The position numbers and the translations under genes were made by a program. From Funneliformis mosseae (taxonomy: Eukaryota; Glomeromycota; Glomeromycetes; Glomerales; Glomeraceae), in NCBI GenBank assembly GCA_910592005.1, contig CAJVPP010004046.1, forward strand, positions 1-10,248: a stretch of 10,248 nucleotides of DNA, written 5' to 3'. The notes under the pieces are model-generated. The model did not search any database. It was given only the letters and a program-made list of their open reading frames with translations, and was not told the origin of the DNA. This document shows positions 1 to 7,785 of this stretch, piece after piece (position 1 is the first letter of the stretch; each line of letters starts with the position of its first letter).

Positions 1-125
1 ATATAAATTAAAATAACAAAAACAACACGAATTTTTTTATTTTGATTATGTAAATAAACAATTGACGGTCATATGACTGCAGTATGGTATCATAATTATA
101 TGACGAAAATTTTTTAAATTGCATT

Positions 126-162
126 TATAAAGGTGTTCAGAAACTTTTGACCACCCTTTATA
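126..162. repeat. Hairpin, possible Tc1/mariner-type terminal repeat
   Basis: Bases 126-139 (TATAAAGGTGTTCA) and 148-162 (TGACCACCCTTTATA) are near-perfect reverse complements around a loop of about 8 bases; the stem has one gap and one mismatch. The motif TTTTGACCACCCT followed by TA resembles the outer ends of Tc1/mariner elements, which insert at TA. If so, this is the right end of an element whose body lies left of the window, ending near 157. No partner end is seen in the window, so this rests on resemblance alone. Confidence 0.35.
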
Positions 163-268
163 TCTTATTTAATTGTAAAATACTTTCAGCAAACTAGTAT
201 TATATTAATTAATCTCATAGGAACCTTTAGGGTGTATAAAAGTAACTGCTTTAGCTCTCGTAAGAAAC

Positions 269-1259
269 ATGTGTGAAATCTTTGTTTTAAATTTTGAAAA
301 TAACATTACAAATGTTCCAATGAATAGACTTATACATGATAAAAGCTAAAAAGAATTAGAAGAAAAACTAGCAAAAGTTACATCAGAAATACTTGATGTC
401 TTATAAGTATTTCATAACAAAACTTATAATATAATGCAATATTACAATATTTATATTATTATTTTTTTTTAAATAAAATTTTATTTAATGAATTTAATGA
501 TATTTTTTATAGAAGAGATATTTGGAAAAATCTTACTTTTGAAATAAAACTTGTTAAGTTACAAAGTGAAGGAATGTATATAGTTGATATAATAGTTCCA
601 TTAATTTGAGCATCGTTAAAAGATCTTTTTATTAGAAAATCTGATTATATTTCTATAGCAGAACGTTAAAATATAGCTAGTAAAGATCGAAGAGGAGTTG
701 GAAAATGATCAAATATTATGTTTATTGCTAATTTTTATAATAGAATATATGAATTAATTTATGGTAAAAGTTCTTGTATCATTTATAATAGATAAAAAAA
801 GAAAGATGATTAGATAAATACTTGGAAAAAGATGAATGATAGAATGTATTAGATTCACAAAGGATGCAAACTAGAAAATGATAATTTTAGTATTATTGGA
901 ATCCAAGTTGCTAGAAATGAGATGCATCTAAATATTCTAATTTAAGATATAGATAAGATACATTGTCTCTACAATTTACGAACTGTTGAAATTCCAATTT
1001 AACTAAATGATAAAGAAATTATATTTAATTTTGTTAAAACATTATTGACAATAAGGGTTTGTTAATAGTAAATCTTATTCAAATTTTATTTTACTTGTTT
1101 AAAATTAATGTATTTTTATAATTACAAAATATATTACATATCAATTTATCATTATTATATTATGCTTCTCAAATTTGTTCAGATAGTAATACAGAAAATA
1201 GTTTTATAGTATCTTTTCCAAAACCATCATCACTACCAAAGATGAAAAAAAAAGTCTAA
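269..1259 (+). pseudogene. Decayed multi-exon gene, unnamed fungal family
   Basis: A degenerate coding region of probably three exons. Exon 1 starts at ATG 269 (MCEIFVLNFENNITNVP) and reads in one frame to about 406 with stops at TAA 347 and TAA 404. Exon 2 follows a TTTTTATAG acceptor at about 512. It reads in one frame to 1056 with eight stops (607, 667, 706, 793, 811, 850, 943, 1000), yet gives coherent protein with phrases such as NRIYELIYGKSS, IGIQVARNEMHLNILI and LRTVEIPI. Exon 3 (1128-1259) reads NILHINLSLLYYASQI and ends at TAA 1257. From memory this resembles a large uncharacterised family in Glomeromycotina; I know no function. Spacing of D, E and K residues could fit a PD-(D/E)XK nuclease-like fold, which is a weak inference. 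The copy is certainly non-functional. Confidence 0.6.
1057..1127 (+). other. Relic intron with lost acceptor
   Basis: Exon 2 of the left pseudogene ends codon-aligned at AGG 1054-1056, directly before GTTTGT. Exon 3 resumes codon-aligned at AAT 1128. The 71-bp interval would be a phase-0 intron. Its last four bases are ACAA where ACAG would be expected, so the acceptor looks mutated. The boundaries are inferred from reading-frame continuity. Confidence 0.45.
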
Positions 1260-1796
1260 AAACTAATATTACTTTTTTAATACTACTTAATAAACTTGAT
1301 TCTGTATTCAATTTTCAATTTATTTTTGATATATAAAATCTTCATATGTATGTAAATATTTTATTAAAGTGTAGATTTAAAATATAAGAAAAGAAAATAT
1401 TTAAGGATTAATATTTTAATTAGCATAATATTATATTACAAATCTTAAATATTATAATTAGTAAATAATATGAAGTACTACGCTAACCATAAAATTAATA
1501 ATCTTATTCTATAAAATTTACATAATTTTACAAATTAAAATATTTCTATTGTATTTTATATTTATATCAAATATGAGCAGAAGGCTTAAATTTTTTCATT
1601 GTAATGCATGAGTATTATTTATAATAATAGTACAAATTTTATAAATTATAACAAATATATTAATTCTTTTATTTTCAGTATAAATCAATCAAAAAATATT
1701 AATTTTTAAAAAATATATAATTTTATTATAAAAACCTTATAATTTTCAATATAATAAAATATAATTTTTTTTATTATTTTTATATATTATTAATTA
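1260..1796. other. AT-rich spacer, no gene
   Basis: This stretch is almost all A and T, with short homopolymer and AT-alternating runs. It has stops in every frame and no recognisable coding, RNA or terminal-repeat signal. It separates the left pseudogene from the terminal repeat of the 4.35-kb element. Confidence 0.7.
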
Positions 1797-1829
1797 GGCG
1801 ACACAAACTTAAAAAATTGGTTTTCATAT
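1797..1829 (+). repeat. Left terminal inverted repeat of 4.35-kb element
   Basis: Starts GGCGACACAAAC and runs 33 bp. It matches the reverse complement of 6110-6142 except at positions 3 (C against T) and 12 (C against G). TTA lies immediately outside at 1794-1796. Confidence 0.9.
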
Positions 1830-2314
1830 TAAATTTTGCTTTATTTAAAACGGTTGCATGGATTTTTATTTTTAAATTCAAAAATTTTTAACCAATAAGA
1901 TTTTATATGCTCATCATATTGAGTGTTTTACAAACCCGGTAACCTAACAATATAAAAATTTTGTATCATGCATTTTAACAAACAATTGTATTGTATATTA
2001 CACAAATAATATGATGTATTGTTTTGATTTTTCTGTCATAATGGCTTGCTATAGTTAAAAATTTTTGGCGTGAGAATCATTTGTAAACAACATATTGCTT
2101 TTCAATATAAATATAAAAAAAATCTTATGAATCGAATTTATAAAGCAATTATGTATCTTGTACATAATACTATATTAGAAATTAAATGATCGTTCATATT
2201 TCCATTTTTGACTGCGCCCCTAATAGAACAAATTCAATTTAGTATGCATAAAAATAAGAATGCGTTAAGAAACACTTTCTCCAAACCTTTAATAAATCTT
2301 TTGCTTTATTAACA
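1830..2314. other. 5' non-coding region of the 4.35-kb element
   Basis: No sustained reading frame lies between the left terminal repeat and the first plausible start at 2315. It contains TTTTACAAACCCGG at 1926-1939, which recurs as TTTTACTGACCCGG at 6091-6104 near the other end, and a CCAAT at 1892-1896. These may be subterminal transposase-binding or promoter elements; no clear TATA box can be singled out in such AT-rich DNA. Confidence 0.5.
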
Positions 2315-3302
2315 ATGCCATTTGCAAATATTCGTATCTTCAAAGGATCAAGAATACTTCATAAATGATACGTCCATTCTATTCCTAGTGAAATGTCAAT
2401 AAAAGATTTTTTTATAAAACTTGTTAATAAAGAAATATCTTTAGAGTATAATATTGCTATAGCTAGTTCTGAAGAAATTGAGCATATTGAATTAAGCAAA
2501 CTATAACTTCTATTACAATCCAAGTCAGCCTTAACTGTAGTATTATGAAACTTACAACAAATATAGATATCCATATACACTATCGATTTAAAACTGATGA
2601 TATAATTTCTGCTTTGGTATCATGGCAAAATGGTTTCACAATCCTGATGCAAAATGTGCACAGATCCCAGTTGCACTTGCCAATCTTCTCATAATCAGAC
2701 AAAATAAATCGTAAGCAGATATTACGCAATGATCTTGTTAATTGGATTCACAATAATGGTGGTAGATGGTCTTTCTAATCATATACTAATACACAAGGGA
2801 AACAATTTGTTGTTAATTTAACTGAAGCAGTTTGGTATATTGATATGCGTAATTACAAGAAGTTTGAAGAACGCAGTTGTTACATACCTAAATTTTTCCT
2901 TAAGTTTTTTAACCACACAGATCCAGAATTATACAAGCAATCACAAAAATCTTTTGATGCAAATGAATTAAGCTTACATTGTCAAGTTTTAGCTTCATAT
3001 GCAACATCTTCAAGGTTGTTAATGACGAATTTCAACTGACTCCGTGATGCATTTGATAATTTTATTGTTGCTATTTTGAACTACGTTAGATTTTTACAAA
3101 GTCAACGTAATATTACTACTACGAATTATGTATCAGAGTCATCTGTACGATCTATTGATGAAGCCACAACAGTCAAAATCCATAAAAGAAATATTTGGAT
3201 CACCCTGTTGATAAAACAAAATACTATCACCTCAAACAATTGCTCATCAATTTACCACTATGGAAACCAGTTGACCTTGAAGAGTACTTGCCGATAGATC
3301 CC
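2315..3302 (+). pseudogene. N-terminal part of the element transposase, frameshifted
   Basis: The trace begins MPFANIRIFKGSRILHK and is in frame 2 to about 2506, with stops at 2366, 2504 and 2546. It moves to frame 3 at 2622 (MAKWFHNPDAKCAQIP), to frame 1 at 2710 (RKQILRNDLVNWIHNNGGRW, then FEERSCYIPKFF and ALSLHCQVLA-like text) with stops at 2776 and 3037, and to frame 3 again near 3186 (KYLDHPVDKTKYYHLKQLLI, then PLWKPVDLEEYLPIDP). Each frame change falls where the protein would otherwise become nonsense. The WIHNNGGRW and VLASYA blocks look conserved. The function of this part is unknown; DNA binding is a reasonable guess for a transposase N-terminus. Confidence 0.6.
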
Positions 3303-3375
3303 GTATATGTATACAAAAATAGTATATTAAAGTTTATTAGTATACAGTTCTAATAAAATATTTTTAATATTACAG
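3303..3375 (+). other. Possible intron, donor uncertain
   Basis: Coding sense ends near IDPVYVYK, and bases up to 3375 are AT-rich, ending TTTTTAATATTACAG, a good acceptor. Candidate donors are GTATAT at 3303, GTATAC at 3309 and GTATAT at 3322. None joins the two visible reading frames in phase, so either a nearby indel hides the phase or this is not an intron. Confidence 0.35.
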
Positions 3376-3376
3376 G

Positions 3377-4978
3377 CAAAAAATGTATTATATTAAGGGC
3401 TTATCTAACACATTTTCCTTCAAAATTGGAGAATATAGATTTAACTCTGGTAATAATGTCTTTAATGCTATCTCAATTTGGAGAATCGATGAACAGGCTG
3501 ATGAGGATGCAGTAATGCAAGAAAACACACAAATTATAAGCAAATTGCAAGCTGATGCACCTCATTATCATACACGAGTAATGCGAGTAAACTATTTACA
3601 GACCTGTAACTTGCTTCTTCCAAAAGCCAAGCTATCAGCACTTAGAATAATATATCGAATGTTAACAGGTGACAATTCTGCAGCTGAGACTGTAAATGAG
3701 GCAAAAGTCGATGAACGCATCAGACTTGCTTTAGAACTTAGAGATTCAGAAATTGCTATTGATTTACGTGAACATAACAATGGACAACCCAGTAAATATG
3801 ATATTTTCTGAAAAACTACAGCCCAATTTCTTGCAGGAAAAGCAGCAGATAATGTAACTGCTGTAGATGAACGCAGGCATGATGCAATTGTACATCTTGC
3901 AACTGCAATCTCAGTGAACGACCTTTTGTATCAAATTAAACGTGAATATCTAACTAGAATATTAATTCTGAGTGCACAACAGCTACGACTACAGTTTTGG
4001 CCTAAGAATCTATCAAGACTTAGCAGTTTGCAATTTACCGGTCACTTAAACCTGAAGTTTATGGTATAAACTCATCAACTACAAGCTTATCACCCAGATA
4101 CCCACTACATATCAGCTTTATTTCGTTTTAAAAAAGAATTTGCTGTAAAATTTCGTGATATAACAAACCTGATTTTTCTGGATGATAAGCACCGTTGCAA
4201 AGTTGGCGAACCTGGATACCCTGTTGTAGCAGTAGAGTAGGGAAAAAATGTAGTTATTAGTAAAGACACAACTTTTGCAGTTGCCGATCATGATTTTACA
4301 AAAATGGGTATTATACCTAGCATAATGATGATATGTGATATACCAAAATCGATAAATGGCAATTACTATGCAGGAAAAGTATGCATTAGACTAAAGGATC
4401 CCATCTTTCAACCTTCATCACCTCTTTGGCATGCAACAGAACTTTATCACATACTTCTTGATGAAGATCTCGTTAACAAGCCTGTGCTATATCTCTACAC
4501 TGATGGCGGACTAGATCATCATTGTACATATACTCAAGTTCAACTTTCATATATTTGCCTTTTTCTTGTGTTAGACCTTGATTATTTGGTAGCTGTTCGA
4601 ACTCTGCCACATTATTCATGGAAAAATCCTGTTGAACATATCATATTGATTCTGAATATTGGGCTACAAAGCATTAGTCTGATACGAACTAAGATGAATG
4701 ATCATTTTGAAAATCTACTAAATAAATGCGGCACAATAAATGAAATCCGTAAAATTGCTGAGGAGAATCCTAACTTGAAGAAGGATTTAGTTGAAAGCCT
4801 TTAAGCTCCAATTCATTTAGTTTGTGTTGTGTTTGATTGCTAGTTTCTCAAAGATGATCCCTTTAAAACATTTAATGCGGCAATGAATATAGAAATGGAG
4901 AGATTCTGGGAAACAATTCAACTTGTGGATGAAAATGTTACATGTGAAGATTGTACCACCGAGCAAATAAGATAAAAG
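3377..4978 (+). pseudogene. Catalytic core of element transposase, D-106-D-43-E
   Basis: More than 500 codons read in one frame with only a few stops: TGA 3809, TAA 4067, TAG 4238, TAA 4802, TAG 4844, TAA 4973. The first ATG in this stretch is 3383. Recognisable blocks are GNNVFNAISIWRIDEQADED, HYHTRVMRVNYLQ, FLAGKAAD and FAVKFRD, then the proposed triad: Asp in LDDKH (codon 4181, or its neighbour 4184), Asp in YTDGG (4502) and Glu in NPVE (4634). There are 106 and 43 residues between them, which fits an RNase H-like DDE transposase with a TDGG strand and an NPVE helix. TGA 3809 and probably others replace expected tryptophan or glutamine codons. The open part 4304-4804 still carries the second Asp and the Glu. 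No catalytic role has been shown for these residues here; the triad is inferred from motif shape. Confidence 0.7.
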
Positions 4979-5034
4979 GTAAGTAAATTGTTAATTAATT
5001 AAAAAGAAAACTTAACTAACGTACCTTTGCTTAG
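4979..5034 (+). other. 56-bp spliceosomal intron, fungal type
   Basis: Donor GTAAGT at 4979, branch-site-like AACTAAC at 5014-5020 (branch A about 15 bases before the acceptor) and acceptor TTAG at 5031-5034. Removing it joins codon AAG (4976-4978) to ATA (5035-5037) in phase 0. The protein continues sensibly into FLKHCCKSRHYFFSIKKCGE. Length and signals are typical of fungi. Confidence 0.85.
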
Positions 5035-5847
5035 ATATGCATGCAAGAATTTTTGAAGCATTGTTGCAAGTCAAGGCATTATTTTTTTTCCATCAAAAAA
5101 TGCGGTGAACCAAACTGCACCATTTATCGATCTCTTCATTATTCGCTAGAAGATTTTGAATAGCTGCATCATTTTCCAGATCCAATACCTGGTGAAGACT
5201 TGCATTACAAGTCATTTGAAGAGTTATACGGTATGCAAATAACGAAAGATCATAGGCCTTCGTTAAAAAATGCTAAGATGAAAAAAAAACAAAATGACAA
5301 CTACAAAAAAATATAGTATGCCATTTTATTCTTCTGCTATACGCGTAAAAAATGTTAGTGTCATTGTAAACTGTATTGAATGTAAAAAGCCACGCCTTTT
5401 ATTTAGTGTAAAGAAAAGGATAAGGCAATGCTACAAACGTTTTTAGATACGATATTTTACACTTGCAGAATGGCATTTCATAATACATGTGATCTGGTAA
5501 AGGCCATACCACCAAAGCAACAAGATGGTAATGAAGATGAGCAGTATGATGTAGATGATGAACCTGCTGAAGAGTCTGAAAAAGATGTGAAAGAGATTCA
5601 TGAACTTTTTTCAAGAGTCTTTGTTAACGATTTATGATCTTGTACATCACAAATCGAAAAGCTATATTATTCAACTGGAATTTATCCAGATGTTTGTATT
5701 GAATGCGAAAGCTTGGATGTTATTAATAGAATAGCAAAAGACGAATTTCTACGGTATAGTACCTATAGTAACAATACTGCTGTTTCAAAGAAACGTCAAA
5801 AATGAAAACAGGGTGGTAATAACAATGGAAAGCATACAAAGACTTAA
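5035..5847 (+). pseudogene. C-terminal cysteine-rich part of element transposase
   Basis: After the intron the frame reads CCKSRHYFFSIKKCGEPNC, then LHHFPDPIPGEDLHYKSFEE and a lysine-rich stretch, with a stop at TAG 5161. A frame change near 5314 gives MPFYSSAIRVKNVSVIV and a CIEC motif. A second change at about 5419 restores the previous frame for FLDTIFYTC and an acidic stretch (5521-5590). Stops at TGA 5635 and TGA 5803 lie where tryptophan would fit (NDL-stop-SC, QK-stop-KQGG). A second CIEC occurs around 5695, before a basic tail ending at TAA 5847. The paired CxxC motifs suggest a zinc-binding fold; basic ends and an acidic linker suit DNA and protein contacts. Confidence 0.65.
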
Positions 5848-6109
5848 TTATTTTATTTCATTTTGTAGCTGAACATCATTGTTTGGAAAGCAAATATGTA
5901 TATACATTAAATAAAATGATTTATAATTGAAAATTTAAAGGTTATATACAGTTTATTAACGAACTGAATGCATATATGCATATAACACATACAAATAGAT
6001 AAAATATAAAGTTTATTTTGATCAATTCACGTGATTTAGACGAAGCATTTTGATTGGCTACTATAAAAAAATTTATAATTTCAGATTTCATTTTACTGAC
6101 CCGGCCAGG
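5848..6109. other. 3' non-coding region of the 4.35-kb element
   Basis: No coding frame is visible. A possible polyadenylation signal AATAAA lies at 5910-5915. A 14-bp perfect palindrome ATGCATATATGCAT lies at 5968-5981. TTTTACTGACCCGG at 6091-6104 repeats the motif near the left end of the element. Confidence 0.5.
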
Positions 6110-6142
6110 ATATGAAAACCAATTTTTTAACTTTGTGTCACC
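6110..6142 (-). repeat. Right terminal inverted repeat of 4.35-kb element
   Basis: Ends CTTTGTGTCACC and is the inverted partner of 1797-1829 with 31 of 33 bases matching. TTA follows directly at 6143-6145, repeating the TTA before the left repeat. Confidence 0.9.
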
Positions 6143-7613
6143 TTAACAATTCCTTATACATTATTTTTTATAAAAAAAATGCTAAAAAAAAATTCCTTAT
6201 AAAATATAAGAAAATGTGTTACAGAATTTTAAAAAATGTATACAAAACTTATTTATAATAATAAAAAAACGTATGTAAATTTTTTATAGGAAATATTAGT
6301 TATATAATCTAAATAAAATAATTTATATAATTTAAATATTTAAAAAACTTATTTTCATAAAAAAAAGATAAGATTTATATAATATAAAAATCGCATTTTT
6401 TATTTTTATAAGATAACAAAATAATTTTTATTCTTCATATATTAATGAAAACTAAGAACTTTAATAGTTGTTTATTTATTTTTAATTGATATTTCTAATT
6501 AACTAGTTTTAAATATTAACGTAATTTTTCTCTTTATTTATATAATATTTATCTTTTTAAATTAATTTATCATTTTATTTTCTTCTTTTTAATACTAATA
6601 TTTATATCTTTTTATCTAATACTTTCTTAAAAACAAAAATTAAATCATTTTCAGGATTATTTATCTTTATAAAAATCTTATAATATTTAAAAAATTACTA
6701 TATCATTGCAGAATTAATATTATCTTATGATTTTTTAATTCAGATTATTATTAACAAGTATAATAGTTATTTAAATTTTTCTATTAGTATATATTTCTTT
6801 ACAGTTTTATTTATGATTGTAAGTATAATTAATCTATAATAAAATAAATTAATAAAAATCTTTTATACTAACATTTTAGATTAATTTTTTTAAACAGTAT
6901 TACTAATTTTTATTTAAATATTTTATTCAAATAATACATTTAATAGTTGTAAATGTGAGATTAGTTTATCTAATTATTACTATATCTATACTTCTTTTAT
7001 TAAAATAATATTTTATATAATTTATTCTATAAGTAATAAATAAATTAAAAATATAAATTTAAACTTAAATTAGTATATCAGCGTTATATATTTTTTATTT
7101 TACCAGATCATTTTATTTATATCTATTTAATCACTTAAATTTATATGAATATATACACTATCTAAAATTTGTATTTATAATATATTAACTAATTTAAAAA
7201 TAATAAATAAAAGAACTTTAATATTATTTATAAAATAAATAAAAGTTATTATGAAATAAGTATATTTAAAATTAAAATAAGTTATTTTTCACATTCTTCA
7301 ATAGTTATTTGATTTAACAAATTAAATGTTATAAAAATTTATATATTTTTTTAATTAAATCTAAATAATAGTTATGTTTAGTTTATTGATAAAGAATATA
7401 TATAAAGATTTTGCTGATATTTAATATATTTTTTAAGTAATTTTTATGCAATTATAATACTTTAGCAATTTACCAATTAATGACAAAATATAAATTTATC
7501 TATTAGTATATAAATTTTAAATTAAAATTAAATGTACTAGTTAATAAATTTATTACTAAAATAAGAAATTTATATATAATTTATCTATTAATAATAATTT
7601 ATACACATTTATA
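6143..7613. other. AT desert, no gene seen
   Basis: About 1.5 kb of nearly pure A and T, with frequent stops in all six frames. I see no protein remnant, RNA gene, tandem array or paired terminal repeat in it. It could be ordinary intergenic DNA or very old, unrecognisable repeats. Confidence 0.7.
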
Positions 7614-7657
7614 AAGTTAACTCTTTATTATAATAAACTTTATGTCTTAGATTTTAA

Positions 7658-7681
7658 CTTTACTATAAAGTTATAGTAAAG
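7658..7681. repeat. 24-bp palindrome inside the MITE
   Basis: CTTTACTATAA (7658-7668) and TTATAGTAAAG (7671-7681) are perfect 11-bp inverted repeats separated by AG. GATTTTAA flanks it on both sides (7650-7657 and 7681-7688). It could form a cruciform in DNA or a hairpin in RNA. Confidence 0.8.
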
Positions 7682-7746
7682 ATTTTAAGAGATTTAATTG
7701 ACCAATTTGCTATAACAAGAGTATTTTATTATATTTATTCAAAAAA

Positions 7747-7778
7747 TTCATTATATCAAGAGTTCATTATATTAAGAG
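7747..7778. repeat. 16-bp tandem duplicate in MITE right arm
   Basis: Units 7747-7762 and 7763-7778 (TTCATTATATCAAGAG and TTCATTATATTAAGAG) differ at one base. A more diverged third copy, GCTATAACAAGAG, lies near 7710-7722. Repeated units in the arms of pogo/Tigger-like elements often serve as transposase binding sites; that role is inferred here. Confidence 0.7.
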
Positions 7779-7785
7779 TTAACTG

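Larger units (their letters stand above)
2315..5847 (+). pseudogene. Broken transposase-like gene of the 4.35-kb element
   Basis: One long gene, traceable from ATG 2315 to TAA 5847 through several frame changes and at least a dozen in-frame stops, with one clear intron and one possible intron. In order it has: an N-terminal region rich in conserved-looking blocks (to 3302); a long core read in a single frame from 3377 to 4978 with LDDKH, YTDGG and NPVE motifs, taken here as the catalytic triad; and, after the 56-bp intron, a basic, cysteine-containing C-terminal region. Intact length would be near 1100 residues. From memory it belongs to a very large set of 'uncharacterized proteins' in Glomeromycotina with relatives in sponges and cnidarians. 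Its location between terminal repeats argues for a transposase. The copy cannot make full-length protein. The family assignment is recollection; the motifs and element boundaries are visible. Confidence 0.75.
1797..6142 (+). mobile_element. 4.35-kb TIR DNA transposon, unclassified DDE type
   Basis: The two ends are 33-bp inverted repeats matching at 31 of 33 positions. Both begin GGYGACACAAA, and both contain TTAAAAAATTGGTTTTCATAT as an uninterrupted match. The bases just outside are TTA on both sides (1794-1796 and 6143-6145), which fits a 3-bp target duplication, although the flanks are so AT-rich that chance is possible. Between the ends lies one long plus-strand pseudogene with a DDE-like core, about 520 bp of 5' non-coding DNA and about 295 bp of 3' non-coding DNA. 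A 3-bp TTA duplication is usual for PIF/Harbinger, but the protein has no Harbinger motifs I recognise. The close match of the repeats suggests a fairly young insertion, while the gene carries many stops, so it was probably mobilised in trans or was already dead. Confidence 0.85.
7614..7785. mobile_element. 172-bp MITE with pogo/Tigger-like ends
   Basis: The right end read inward from 7785 on the minus strand is CAGTTAACTCTTAATATAAT. The left end read from 7614 is AAGTTAACTCTTTATTATAA. With one gap about 23 of the first 28 positions agree. TA lies immediately outside both ends (7612-7613 and 7786-7787), the usual Tc1/mariner/pogo target. CAGT termini followed by repeated CTCTT-ATATAA units are characteristic of pogo/Tigger-type elements. 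There is no coding capacity, so it would have needed a transposase from elsewhere. A perfect palindrome sits inside at 7658-7681. Confidence 0.7.

Noticed and set aside
2359..2580. Open minus-strand frame of 73 codons
   Set aside because: It lies antisense to the N-terminal transposase trace (SIPSEMSIKDFFIKLVNKE on the plus strand), which continues into the rest of the gene; the minus frame shows no motif.
3592..3780. Open minus-strand frame of 62 codons
   Set aside because: Antisense to the well-supported core frame 3377-4978; a shadow.
5399..5614. Open minus-strand frame of 71 codons
   Set aside because: Antisense to the C-terminal transposase segment; its His-rich text is the complement of the acidic GAT/GAA-rich stretch.
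2366..5805. TGA read as tryptophan (alternative genetic code)
   Set aside because: Several TGA codons fit tryptophan, but TAA, TAG and frameshifts also interrupt the same gene, so plain pseudogene decay explains it.
1790..6146. TTAA target duplication (piggyBac or Kolobok type)
   Set aside because: The right flank begins TTAA but the left flank ends ATTA; only TTA is shared with boundaries set by the inverted repeats.
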